A stretch of 64,000 nucleotides of DNA from Ichthyophis bannanicus. Its lineage: Eukaryota > Chordata > Amphibia > Gymnophiona > Ichthyophiidae. Of this stretch, positions 11,090 through 20,450 are shown piece by piece (the stretch's first letter is position 1; each line of letters opens with the position of its first letter). The notes beneath the pieces were generated by a model. The model searched no databases and had not been told where the DNA came from. It saw nothing but the letters and a program-made list of their open reading frames with translations. The position numbers and the translations under genes are program-made. The stretch is taken from NCBI GenBank assembly GCA_033557465.1, contig CM066041.1, positions 158,943,532 through 159,007,531 of the forward strand, in the 5' to 3' direction.

Positions 11090-11690
11090 GGGAGAGGGGA
11101 GCAGGGAACCTGCAATGGGGCTGACATGGAGGGAGGGGGGGCTGACATGGAGGGAGGGAGGGGGGCTGACATGGAGCGAGGGGCTGACATGGAGGGAGGG
11201 AGGGGGCTGACATGGGCAGAGAGGGGCTGACATGGAGGGAGGGGGGATGATATGGATGGATGGAGGGGGCTGACATGGATGGATGGAGGGGGGAGGGGGG
11301 CTGACATGGAGGGAGGGAGGGAGGAGGGGCAGACATTGATGGATGGATGGACGGAGGGAGGGATGAGGGGCTGACATGGAGGGAGGGGGGAGGGGGCTGA
11401 TATGGATGGAGGGAGGGATGGGGGCTGACATGGACAGAGGGAGGTTGACATGGACAAGGGGGGCTGACATGGACAAGGGGGGCTGACATGGAGAGAGGGA
11501 GGGGGCCTGACATGGAGAGAGGGAGGGAGGCTGACGATGGATAGATGGATGGATGGAGGGAGGGCGGGGGGGGGCCGACGATGGACAGAGGGGCTGACAT
11601 GGAGGGAGGGAGGGGGGCTGACATGGATAAAGGGAAGAGACGGGGACATACTGGACAGGGGATAAATGCTGGACAGAGGGGAGAGACAGT
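11090..11690. repeat. Purine-rich minisatellite 1
   Basis: Irregular tandem units of about 20-30 bases are built from GGCTGACATGGAGGGAGGG, with local GGAT repeats. The long open frames on the opposite strand here, rich in Met-Ser-Ala-Pro-Pro, are only translations of the repeat. Confidence 0.9.
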
Positions 11691-12170
11691 GCGGGCTAGG
11701 ATTATAATGGGCAGATGGGGGGGCTAGGACTGGTAATGGGTTGATTAGGGAAGGCTAGGGCTGGGAATGGACTGATCATGGTTGGGACTGGTAATGTGCT
11801 GATGGGGGGCTAGCATTGAAAATGAACTGATCGGGGAGGTTAGGACTGAAAATGGACTGATTAGAGAAGGCTAGGACTGAAAATGGGCTGATTAGAGGAG
11901 GCTAGGACTGGTAATGAGCTGATTAGGGGAGGTTAGCACTGGTAATGGGGTTGAGGAGGGACTAGCACTGGAAATGAGCTGATTAGGGGAGGCTAGGACT
12001 GGTAATGAGCTGATGGGGGGGTAGGACTGGTATTGGGCTGATTAGGGGAGGCTAGCACTAGTAATGGGGTTGAGGGGGGACTAGCACTGGAAGCGAGCTG
12101 ATTGGGGGGCTTCGACTGGGAATGGGCTGATTGTGGGGAGGGGAGGATAGAGCTGCTGGCCCTGGAAGAA
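11691..12170. repeat. Minisatellite 2, about 33-base units
   Basis: At least ten imperfect units of the form GGCTAGGACTGGTAATGGG followed by CTGATTAGGGGA. It continues minisatellite 1 with a different unit. Element D lies just beyond its right end at 12194. Confidence 0.85.
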
Positions 12171-12193
12171 AACTGGGGGCTAAGGCCACAAAG

Positions 12194-12352
12194 GCGAAAT
12201 TAGACCTTACCTGCTAATTGTCTTTCCTTGAGTTTTCTCCGGGCCAGTCCAGGGAACGATAGGGTTGTCAATCCCCTTCAGCAGCTGAGGACTGTAAACC
12301 AAAGTTTTGCTACCAGACTAAGCCACTCCCCCTTGCTGCAATTCTCCAGTCT
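12194..12352. repeat. DIRS D left (3') terminal repeat
   Basis: About 120 bases (12232-12352) are the reverse complement of 17377-17496 with very few mismatches, for example CCGGGCCAGTCCAGGGAACG against CGTTCCCTGGACTGGCCCGG. The outermost 40 bases match only the internal complementary region. On the minus strand the outer edge reads CAG followed by GTAAGG, a splice-donor-like sequence. Confidence 0.9.
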
Positions 12353-12633
12353 CTTATTGCCCAAGCAGCCAAGAACTGCACTGTGAAACTCGCAAAATAA
12401 AGAACTATGGATAAGTCCCCGAGGCAAAAACCTCACTGATCAAACTAAGGAACGGACCGGCAAAATTATTATTATTATTTTTTTTCCCCTCCATGGCCAA
12501 CTGGAGAGAGCCCAACAATCCACGCCAACCAGACATCCCGCTCTTAAGACATGTAAGACACCATTACAGGCAGCGTGCTTTAACCAAAAACAGAATAGGA
12601 AACCGCTGAGTCCAGAGAAAACCCCGGGTGGGC

Positions 12634-12727
12634 CCTGGACTGGCCCGGAGAAAACTCAAGGAAAGACAATTAGCAGGTAAGGTCTAATTTTGCCTTCCTT
12701 CTCGTTTCTCCGGGCCAGTCCAGGGAA
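12634..12727. repeat. DIRS D internal complementary region
   Basis: The left half (to about 12694) is the reverse complement of the left outer edge (GACAATTAGCAGGTAAGG). The right half is the reverse complement of the right outer edge (CCTTCTCGTTTCTCCGG). This head-to-tail junction is the hallmark of DIRS elements and templates completion of the circular DNA. It also contains CAGGTAAGG on the plus strand at about 12673-12681. Confidence 0.9.
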
Positions 12728-12752
12728 CAATAGAGCAGTACCAAAGCAGTAT

Positions 12753-13818
12753 CTACAGTTGGGAGGGACCGGCGAGCCCCGCTACGATAGCAGCAGCGCC
12801 AACCCTCGCATCCTCCCTGGCACGAATATCCAATCTGTAGTGCTTTGTAAACGTATGCAATGAAGACCAGGTGGCGGCTCGGCAAATATCTACTGGAGGA
12901 ACGGCGGCATATTCTGCCCAGGACGCCGCCTGACCCCTTGTAGAATGGGCCTTGAGACCCTCTGGAGGCGCCCGCCCCGTGAGCTCATACGCCGAGATTA
13001 TGGCCTGCTTTATCCATCTGGAAATGGTCGCTTTGGAAGCCGCCATGCCTTTATGCGGCCCCCCGAAAAGCACGAACAATCTATCCGATTTCCGGAAAGT
13101 CCTAGTGGCCCATAGGTATCTCTTCAAGACCCTGCCGAGATCCAAACTCCTGAGCGCACTATCCATCGGAGAGCCTGTACGGTCGGAAAATATCGGCAAT
13201 GCCACCGACTGATTTAAATGAAAAGATGAAACTACCTTCGGAAGAAACGAGGGCACCGGACGCAAGACCACCTTCCCGGCCAAAAACTGCAGGTAAGGCT
13301 CTCTACAGGAAAGCACTTGCAAGTCAGAAATTCTTCTCGCTGAACATAAGGCCACCAGAAATGCCGTCTTCAAGGACAATTCCTTCAAGCCCCCTGATGA
13401 AGGCGTTGGTAAACGGAGGCTGCGTTAGAGCCTCCAGAACGCTGTTCAAATCCCACGCTGGAACCACCTGGCGAACCGGAGGCTTGAGAATGCCTGCTGC
13501 CCGGAAAAAACGGCGAATATCGCCGTGCGCAGTCAACCGACAGCAGTGCACTGCACCTCTATAGCAGGCTAGAGCCGCCAAATGAACTTTGAGAGTGTTC
13601 AGCGCTAAGCCCTTATCCAGACCACTCTGTAGGAAGGACAATATGTGCGAGATCGCCACCGAAAAAGGCCGAATACTATGCCGCGAACACCAAGTCTCGA
13701 ATACGCACCATACGCGGACATAGGCCAACGACGTGGACTTTCTGCGCGAACCCAACAGGGTGTCTATTACGGGAGCCGAGTATCCTTTACGTCTCAGTCG
13801 GTCCCTTTCAAGAGCCAA
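12753..13818 (-). pseudogene. DIRS D tyrosine recombinase with one frame shift
   Basis: Starts at MALERDRL (ATG at 13818), overlapping the end of the RT frame by 25 bases. The core-binding half contains STSLAYVRVWCVFE and LDKGLALNTLKVHLAAL. The catalytic half contains SARRISDLQVL (first Arg), a KVVLRPVPSFLPK strand, AHSTRGQAASWA (His and second Arg), ATWSSLHTF and KHYRLD (the Tyr). A one-base frame shift near 13380 splits the two halves. The enzyme would join the circular cDNA to the genome. Length and motif order match the intact recombinase of element H. Confidence 0.85.
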
Positions 13819-15330
13819 GCCATAAGCAAGAAGCGATCCACCTGCGGCATCAATATCGGACCTTTATTCAACAGGTTGCAACGGACCGGAAGACGCCACG
13901 GAGAATCCACCAACAGTCGAACTAGATCCGCATACGACGGCCTCCTGGGCCAATCCGGAGCGACGAGAATCACTCTCCTGGCGTGACGCGCAATGCGCTG
14001 GACTACTCGACCGATGAGAGGCCACGGAGGAAACACATACAGCAGAAGATCCGCCGGCCATGGCTGAACGAGAGCATCGATGCCCTCCAACATGCGCTCC
14101 CTGCGCCTGCTGTAGAACCGAGACGCCTTGGCATTGGACAGAGTAGCCATTAGATCCATCGCTGGAGGCCCCCAGCGTTGGGTAATGCCATGAAACACCG
14201 CTGCATTCAGCTCCCACTCTCCGGGATCCAGAAGATGTCGACTGAGGAAATCCGCTTGCACATTGTCCTTTCCTGCCACATGAGCCGCCGACAAGGCTAG
14301 GAGATGACCTTCCGCCCAATGCAGCAGCTGTGGACTCTCCTCTAGCAAGGCCGCACTGCCAGTGCCGCCCTGCCGATTGATATAGGAGACCGTTGTCGCA
14401 TTGTCTGAGAAAACCCGGACCGCTCTTCCCTCGAGCAAGGGCTGGAAGTGTTGAAGTGCGAGGCGTACCACTCTGAGCTCCAACCGATTGATCGACCAAG
14501 AGCTTTCCAGCAGCGACCATAGTCCCTGCGTCACTTGAGCCTGACAATGAGCCCCCCAGCCCGCTAAGCTGGCGTCCGTGGTGAACAACACCCAACTCGG
14601 ATCTTCCAATGGAACCCCTGCTTGCAGATGACTGGCATCCAACCACCAATGCAGACTGAGTCGCACCGCTTCCGGGCAAACCAACCGTTGCGAGAGAGGC
14701 TGATGCTGAGGAGACCACCTGGTCAGCAAGGACGGCTGCAGAGGCCTCATATGCGCCCTGGCCCACGGAACCAGTTCCAGAGACACCACCATGGACCCCA
14801 GGAGCTGCAGGTATCGCCAAGCCGAAGGCGCCGGCAGCTGCAAGAAAGTCTGAACTTGGCGTAGGATCTTTAGCACCCTGTCTTCGGGCAGGAACACCGA
14901 CCCCACTTGTGTATTGAACAATGCTCCTAGGTACGTAAGCCGACGCCCCGGGATCAGATGACTTTTCGGGAGGTTGACTACCCAACCGAGTTGCTCCAGG
15001 ACTTGCAGCACCCGAGTAGTTGCTGCTACGGCATCCGGAAGAGAGTTCGCCCTGATCAACCAATCGTCCAGATAAGGGTGCACCCGAATACCTTCCTTGC
15101 GTAGTGACACCGCTACCACCACCATGACCTTCGTGAACGTGTTGAAGCGTATCGTTGACAGCCTTCCTTTTCTGTTCCGTTCCTGCGGAAGACACCATGA
15201 AGGCGTCCCGTAACAGGTGTGCAAACTCTAATGCATACCCCTCTCGAATGATTTCTAGCACCCACTGGTCTGACGTAATCGCGGTCCAGGCAGAGAGAAA
15301 CCCCTGCAATCGACCCCCGACAGGTCTCAC
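13794..15330 (-). pseudogene. DIRS D RT-RNase H with RT deletion
   Basis: The N-terminal block (VGGRLQGFLSAW, TSDQWVLEIIREGYALEF) runs to about 15190 and then jumps near 15150 straight to FTKVMVVVAVSLRKEG. Compared with element H about 400 bases are missing, including the motif A Asp (SLDLTEAYLHI in H). HPYLDDWL (motif C) survives. RNase H follows with FTTDASLAGWGAHC, SINRLELRVVRLAL, FSDNATTVSYINRQGG and VQADFLSR. A further 140 residues (MDLMATLSNAKASRFYSRR... to MAWLLKGTD) close the frame. The polymerase cannot be active; RNase H looks complete. Confidence 0.85.
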
Positions 15331-15349
15331 TATCTGGACCAGCCGACCT

Positions 15350-16858
15350 TCATTGAGGCTTTTTTGCGGAACTCTGCTGAGCATTGAAATAACCTCTGCC
15401 GAAGCCTTTGGCACCTCGAAAGGATTGATTGCGAGGACCGAAGCGAGGCTTAGGATAGGGAGCAAAGCGAGCCCCTCTGAATCGGCGAGAATCCCGACTA
15501 TGACCCCGAGCCACTAAGTTCGCCCTAGGCGTCTTAGGACGGTTTTCGGGCAAGCGACCCCCTTTGGAGTCCCCAAGATCCTTCACTATCTTTTCCAAGG
15601 CTTCCCCAAAAAGCAGCTTGCCTTTGTAGGGGAGCTTGCTGAGCCGGGCTTTGGAGGAAGCATCGGCTGCCCAGTTACGTAGCCAAAGAAAACGTCGGGC
15701 AGCAATCACCGAAGCCATGGATTTTGTGGAGATTCGAACCAAGTCATAGAAGGCGTCCGCGAGGTAAGCCGCCGCCGATTCCAACTTAGCGCCCTCCACC
15801 GCCGAGCCTTCCGCAGCCTCTGTAGCAGAGTCCCCTTGGAGCCAACGGATGGAAGCTCTGGACACATAAGCCCCGCAAATGGAAGTCTGCAAAGCCAACG
15901 CTGACGAATCAAAAGCCTGTTTCAGGAGTACCTCAAGCTTACGATCCTGCAGGTCCTTAAGCGCTGCACCCCCTTCAACGGGTATCGTGGTCTTTTTTGT
16001 TACAGCCGATACCAAGGCGTCAACCTTAGGCATCTTTAATAACTCGCGCTCTTCCATGGGAATCGGGTACAGACGTCCGAGCACGCAAGCACCCCTAAGC
16101 GTAGCCTCGGGAAACTCCCACTCAGACTCCACCATGTGTTTAATAACGCGGTGCACCGGAAAACAGCATTGCTCAGCCTTAAAACCCTGAAACAATGGAT
16201 CCTCTAACGGCTCCTGCGGCACCGAGGGCATGACAAGATTGAGCGCCGCCAAGGACTGCGAAATAAGCGGTCCCAGTTCCTCCTTACGGAATACTCTAAA
16301 GACATTCGGGTCCTTGCCCGGGGTTAGCTCACCCTCTTCTAGCTCCACAGGCCAGGCGTCGATGCCCGTCTCCGAGAGGATTTCCCCATCCTCTAGCGCC
16401 TGAGGCATCGAGACCTGCTGCTCTGCAGTGTCTAGCCCAGGCCCCAGTAAGGCCGTGTTCTGGGAGGGACCCTCTCCCGGATCCATTATAGCCCCCTCAG
16501 GCTTTAACCGGTCTGCACTAGGAGCAGGCAAGGAGGGACTAAGTACTTGTGAGGCTTTTAATAAATAAGCCTTATGCAATGCCAATATAAAGTCCGGCGA
16601 AAATAGAGAAGAAATCCCCTCCTGAGCTTCAGGACAGGGTGGAGCTGTGCTGGCAGGCGCTGCAGACGCTTTATGTGATTTAGCCTTCCTCTTAACATGC
16701 TTTGTCTGCTCTGCGGGAGAAACGGCCAGCTCCCCCAACATGGCCGCCGTTCCCGCCTTTTCTGAGGCGATCTGAGGCCTCTCACTTTCTTTCATCCCTG
16801 GCCTGGCTTGCCTTCCCTTCCATTTCGCTGGGCAAAAACACACGGGGAAAGAGCTCAC
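15350..16858 (-). CDS. DIRS D gag-like ORF1, intact
   Basis: 502 codons without interruption. The first ATG in frame is at 16858; the protein may start lower, at 16795. The N-terminal third is Ser/Pro-rich and variable and lacks the paired CxxC module seen in A and H. The conserved part starts at VELEEGELTPGKD and VFRVFRKEELGPLI. It continues through HRVIKHMVESEWEFPE, ALVSAVTKKTTIPVEGGAAL, SMASVIAARRFLWLRNW and KLPYKGKLLFGEALEK, and ends in an Arg/Gly/Phe-rich tail. It probably packages element RNA. No catalytic motif is present. Confidence 0.8.
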   Translation of the reverse strand: MSSFPVCFCPAKWKGRQARPGMKESERPQIASEKAGTAAMLGELAVSPAEQTKHVKRKAKSHKASAAPASTAPPCPEAQEGISSLFSPDFILALHKAYLLKASQVLSPSLPAPSADRLKPEGAIMDPGEGPSQNTALLGPGLDTAEQQVSMPQALEDGEILSETGIDAWPVELEEGELTPGKDPNVFRVFRKEELGPLISQSLAALNLVMPSVPQEPLEDPLFQGFKAEQCCFPVHRVIKHMVESEWEFPEATLRGACVLGRLYPIPMEERELLKMPKVDALVSAVTKKTTIPVEGGAALKDLQDRKLEVLLKQAFDSSALALQTSICGAYVSRASIRWLQGDSATEAAEGSAVEGAKLESAAAYLADAFYDLVRISTKSMASVIAARRFLWLRNWAADASSKARLSKLPYKGKLLFGEALEKIVKDLGDSKGGRLPENRPKTPRANLVARGHSRDSRRFRGARFAPYPKPRFGPRNQSFRGAKGFGRGYFNAQQSSAKKPQ

Positions 16859-17355
16859 TAACGCTAACTAGGGAAACCGGTAGCTGCCACAATCACTGCC
16901 ACTTAACTACAACGCGAACTGCCGTCTGACGCTTACCACGCCGACTCCGAGGCTGTGCCCCTCCCGCTAACCGCGGCCGCAAGCCCTGAGCCGGTACACG
17001 ATGTAGGGCAGGAAAGCAATCACATACCTGCAGAGGAGCGCTAGCGTTCGTGTCCCCGTTTTCCCGCAGCTAGCGGGAGTCGGAGACCATGATCTCAGGC
17101 AAGGACGGGTGGATTCTGGGGCTCCCAGGCCAACGTCCTGAAATGTACAGCGCACAGCCTAGTCGAGGCAGGCTCTGCCTCTCACGCTGGTTAAATCTGC
17201 CTGCCTTTTGTCGACTGCCTGTTAGTTAGATCAGAGAAGCCTTGGCAGGGAAAATAGCATAGCCTAGCTCAGCCAGAGCCAAAGTGCTAACTGATGATCC
17301 TATTCACCGAACTATCCGCTCCTTAAGTAGGGAGAGACACTGAACCTACGTCCCG
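16859..17355 (-). other. DIRS D 5' leader region
   Basis: No coding sequence is supported. This is the leader between the gag-side terminal repeat and gag, moderately GC-rich. Nothing recognisable as a promoter element was found. Confidence 0.5.
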
Positions 17356-17504
17356 TTCAGCTGCTGAGGACTGTAAGACTGGAGAATTGCAGCAAGGGGG
17401 AGTGGCTTAGTCTGGTAGCAAAACTTTGGTTTACAGTCCTCAGCTGCTGAAGGGGATTGACAACCCTATCGTTCCCTGGACTGGCCCGGAGAAACGAGAA
17501 GGAA
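17356..17504. repeat. DIRS D right (gag-side) terminal repeat with hairpin
   Basis: Pairs with the left terminal repeat. It also has an extra inner segment CAGCTGCTGAGGACTGTAA (17359) that is the inverse of TTTACAGTCCTCAGCTGCTG (17430) within the same repeat, giving a stem of about 19 base pairs. The left terminal repeat has only one of these two segments. Confidence 0.85.
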
Positions 17505-17760
17505 TGGGCTGATACAAGGGGATGGGAGAAGGAACTGGAAGGGAGTGGATCTGAGAGGGGCTGCCATGGTATTTGTACTAGAAGGGACTGCTCAGTGGGG
17601 AAGGAGGGGGACTGGAAGGGAATGCACACCAGTGGCAGTCATGGGAATGCAAGTTGACATTGGAAGGTACTGAGAGTGAGGACTGGAAAGGGGCTGATAC
17701 TGGGGAGGGTTACTGGGACTGGAAATAGGCTGATGGAAAGAAGTGAAGAAAACGAAAGAA
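17505..17760. repeat. Minisatellite-like sequence right of D
   Basis: Loose tandem units of the form GGACTGGAAGGGGCTGATACT and GGAATGGGCTGATAC resemble minisatellite 2 left of D. D therefore appears to have inserted within or beside one repeat array. Confidence 0.65.
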
Positions 17761-18172
17761 GAGACAAGAAATGGCAGATGGACCATAGACCACAGAAAGA
17801 CTGCTAAGAGAAGACAGGAAAGCAGAAGACTCAGATCAGGACCAGCATGATCAGAGAATAAATTGGTCAGACAGCAAAGGTAGAAAAAATAATTTTATTT
17901 CATATTAGTGATTTGACTACAAAATCATCATAATTTTGAAATCAAATATTGTTACTTGTTATTGTGATTAAGTATTGTGGTTTAAATAAGTAAATTTTAT
18001 AATAAACACATATTGCAAAGGCCTATAAATATATTAATAATTCAACAAATGATTATAGCGACAATGTGTTAACAGTAAAAGGAAGAGACGCATTTGATTT
18101 TATCATTGGGGGTCACCACAAGTTGACCAATGGTAAAAGGGGTCATGGTACAAAAAAGGTTGAGAACGACTG
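17761..18172. other. AT-rich right end of the hAT element
   Basis: No gene is visible. The sequence is strongly AT-rich (17885-18060), then TGGGGGTCACCACAAG and GGGGTCATGG lead to the terminal repeat. The subterminal GGGTCACC echoes GGGTCGCC near the left end, as is common in non-autonomous hAT elements. Confidence 0.6.
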
Positions 18173-18180
18173 CTCTACAG

Positions 18181-18690
18181 GAACAGAGTGGTCCTGTGTA
18201 CTCATCCCAAGTTCCTCCCGAAAGTTGTCTCAGATTTCCATCTCAACCAAGAGAGAGTGCTGCCCACCTTCTTCCCGAAGCCCCATGCCGACCGGGCATC
18301 GGCAGTTCTCCACATACTGGACTGCAAGAAGGCTCTCTCCTTCTACCTGCAGGGACTTGGGACCACCGCAGATCCAGGCAGCTCTTCGTCTCCTACGACC
18401 CCAAACTCCTGGGGCTGGCGATCACCAAGCAAACCTTGTCCATCTGGGTGGCAGAATGTATCGCCTTTACCCAGGCTTCCCTAGATCGCTGAGTCACGGC
18501 GCACAATCTCTGAACAATGGTGACGTCAGTAGCTAGCCTGCGCTCGATGCCGCTGGCAGACATCTGCCAGGCCACCATCTGGTCCTCCGCTCACACCTTT
18601 GCGGTGCATTACTGTCTGTAGAGGGAGTCCTGTTGGGACAGTGCCTTCGGCCAGGCCATACTCCATAACCTGTTCAGGGTTTAAGCAACT
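18181..18690 (+). pseudogene. DIRS C tyrosine recombinase, C-terminal part
   Basis: Resumes exactly where 10700 stops. RNRVVLCTHPKFLPKVVSDF matches the strand after the first catalytic Arg in G. Then come LHILDCKKALSFYLQ, QLFVSYDPKLLGLAITKQTL, a VTAHN block with stops on both sides of the expected Arg, and ICQATIWSSAHTFAVHYCL containing the Trp and catalytic Tyr positions. Frame changes near 18375 and stops near 18490 and 18515 show the gene is dead. Confidence 0.8.
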
Positions 18691-18846
18691 CCTGCCCTCC
18701 GACCCTTCTTGTTCCGGCTACCGGGAGCGTGGTTACCCAGGGACTTGGGGTCCTCAGGTTGCCTTCTTTTTCACTGGAGACTGCTCACGGCTCTGCTGTG
18801 ATTTTTCTTACAAGTCTTCGGTAGCCTGTAGCTAGGGAGTTCAATA

Positions 18847-18948
18847 TGTGAGGACCGACTTCCTGCTTGTTCCTGGAGAAAACCAAGTTACTCACCTATA
18901 ACAGGTGTTCTCCAGGGACAGCAGGAATCAGTCCTCACAACTCTCCCT
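18847..18948. repeat. DIRS C internal complementary region
   Basis: GTGAGGACCGACTTCCTGC up to about 18882 is the inverse of the element's left edge. The rest, to CAGCAGGAATCAGTCCTCAC, is the inverse of the right edge. This two-part inverse structure fixes the ends of C at about 3444 and 19123. Confidence 0.85.
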
Positions 18949-18984
18949 TCTCCCCTTGGAGTTGCTGTCCATTTTTGTTATCTT

Positions 18985-19123
18985 CTTGGTAAGGCTCTAG
19001 CTATGGCACCTGACTGAATAAGATGCCGCCCTTGGGCGGGAAGGGGACCACGCATGCTGTCACCCAAATGTGAGGACTGAATTCCTGCTGTCTCTGGAAA
19101 ACACCTGTTACAAGTGAGTAACT
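18985..19123. repeat. DIRS C right terminal repeat
   Basis: The segment CGCCCTTGGGCGGGAAGGGG ... CATGCTGTCACCCAAATGTGAGGAC is the inverse of the left terminal repeat. Its outer edge reads ACAAGTGAGTAACT on the plus strand, the sense strand of C. Confidence 0.8.
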
Positions 19124-19713
19124 ATGCTTTATAGGATCTCTCCTTCTTCCAGCTCCTCTGGCTCTTCTGCATCCATGTCCAAAACCCCGGATCATCCAAG
19201 TGAAGGAAGCCCATGTCCTCGCCTGGGTCATTCTCTAGCCGCCACCTACTGGAGGCTGGCTCTTCTTCCGGTGTGGACTCTGACAGGAGGTGTGTTGGCA
19301 CTCTCTTTTTACCTTGTTCAGGAGTGGAGGAAGGATTTCCCCGCTACTTCACAGAACGTCTTGTGCATGAAGATGACTAATTCAGGGGGGAAACCCTCCC
19401 CCAGAGCCAAATCCCCCAACTGTTCCCAAGACATTGAAGGTCTGGGAGAGGCATCTCCCTGCCCCAACATTCCAACACTGGTGGCGCAGAGCAGTCACCG
19501 CGCTCCTGCCCCCAAGGATGGCGAACCATGTCTCCCCCCTTTGTCTGCGAACCACCCCTCGGACTCCCCCGAGGACCTTGTTCACCCAGACTTGTCTGCA
19601 CCTACCTTTTGTAGCCCCTCTACAGCTGCCCGGGCATCTGCCTCACAGCCGCAACATATCCCTTCGGCTGAGACCATGCTTTGACGTGCCCCGTATGCAG
19701 CTCTTGCAGGCAT
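19124..19713 (-). pseudogene. DIRS B gag, N-terminal part
   Basis: Starts at the ATG at 19713 (MPARAAYGARQSM), matching MPSRPRCLLCGVRRGS of element A but with the first Cys pair lost; the second pair survives as CCGC. The block DMDAEEPEELEEGE near 19140-19180 corresponds to DMEPELEEGELLEPED of A. The sequence then meets element C at 19123 and continues at 3443 with EEEFRIVHVF. Several stops lie between. Confidence 0.7.
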
Positions 19714-20413
19714 GATGAAGCTAAGAGGAGAGAAGTCCCCCCTCCCCTGCCCAGTGTCCCTTCCAAACCTCCTGCCTGTGCTCAATCATTCTTTTCTCTT
19801 TGATTAGTGTTTTTGTTTTTCCACAAGAGCAAATGGCCAGCAGAAATGAAAGACAAAAATAAAAAATCGCGGAGGAACAACCAGCATCCAGGCAGGCCTT
19901 CCCTCCCACTATCTGGCCCTGTACAAAATTACTGTGATGAAAGGAAAATGGTGCTGCTTCCCGTGCTCCTGTAAAATGGCTTTGCACACATGCAGTCCTA
20001 GGCGTCTAGCCAGAGCCACAACATTGAAAGTAAATGCTGCCACCGGCATGCACACATGATTTCCCTCTCGCTTCCCAGCTTGCACTCAGCCCTACGCACC
20101 GGCTTCAGTACCGAGGCAGGAGCCTGTCTGAAGAGCCTCAAAGCGACGGGCCTTGTCTGTGCTAGCAGCTCCTCAACTGATGACAGGTTCGGGAACCGCT
20201 GCAGCCACTACAGAGGCACAGCCAGTCGTCTCCTACTCTAGAGATAGAGCCTCTGCCTCTAATGGTGCTCCGATCATTCTTTCTCAGTTTTTTTTTTTTT
20301 TATTAAACAGATTTATTGAGCATTCTCAAAAAAAACCATTTGTCTCTATCTTCCAGGACCAAGGCTTAGCAGGGAATGCATCATATAGCCAAGGAAGGCA
20401 AATAAGAATGAAG

Positions 20414-20445
<32 letters not shown>
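19714..20445 (-). other. DIRS B 5' leader region
   Basis: No coding sequence is supported. Contains a T run at 20288-20302 and a run of about 28 A residues ending near 20445 (plus strand), probably expanded homopolymers. Confidence 0.5.

Positions 20446-20450
<5 letters not shown>

Larger units (their letters stand above)
12194..17504 (-). mobile_element. DIRS element D (lineage 1)
   Basis: A structurally complete minus-strand DIRS copy of about 5.3 kb. Inverted terminal repeats lie at 12194-12352 and 17356-17504, with an internal complementary region at 12634-12727. Genes from right to left are gag (16858-15350), RT-RNase H (about 15330-13794) and tyrosine recombinase (13818-12753). It sits among minisatellite-like sequence of the hAT element. 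It lacks the RT N-terminal half, so it cannot be autonomous, yet gag is intact and the recombinase has one frame shift. Confidence 0.9.
10701..18172. mobile_element. Non-autonomous hAT-like DNA transposon, 7.5 kb
   Basis: Terminal inverted repeats CAGCAGTTCTCAACC (left) and CAGTCGTTCTCAACC (right end in reverse complement) are of the hAT type. Eight-base target duplications flank them, TTCTACAG at 10693-10700 and CTCTACAG at 18173-18180, with one mismatch. No transposase frame is seen. The interior holds a hairpin, minisatellites, the DIRS element D and an AT-rich right flank. Deleting the element and one duplication restores the recombinase frame of DIRS C (RFY joined to RNRVVL). Much of its length is the later insertion of D. 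Confidence 0.85.
3444..19123 (+). mobile_element. DIRS element C (lineage 2) carrying nested L2 and hAT insertions
   Basis: A plus-strand DIRS copy delimited by inverted terminal repeats. The left edge (TTCTCCAGAAACAAGCAGG...) is at 3444 and the right edge (...GTGAGTAACT) ends near 19123. Both edges are echoed in reverse complement in the internal complementary region at 18847-18948. The gene order is gag (3820-8317), RT, RNase H (to 10110) and tyrosine recombinase (10190-18690). Removing the L2 (4335-6944) and the hAT (10701-18172) leaves about 5.6 kb, close to the size of the related element G. Several stops show it is inactive. Confidence 0.85.

Noticed and set aside
10779..11649. Long minus-strand open frames rich in Met-Ser-Ala-Pro-Pro, up to 281 codons
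   Set aside because: They are translations of a purine-rich minisatellite in several frames at once; no domain or start signal.
13864..15465. 533-codon minus-strand frame overlapping DIRS D RT
   Set aside because: Only its first part (VGGRLQ... to about 15190) is the real RT frame; the rest is Ser/Gly-rich out-of-frame reading of RNase H, whose motifs are in the other frame.
20418..20445. Poly(A) tail marking a retrogene
   Set aside because: No gene body precedes it on the plus strand; it lies in the leader of DIRS B next to the terminal repeat and looks like an expanded homopolymer.
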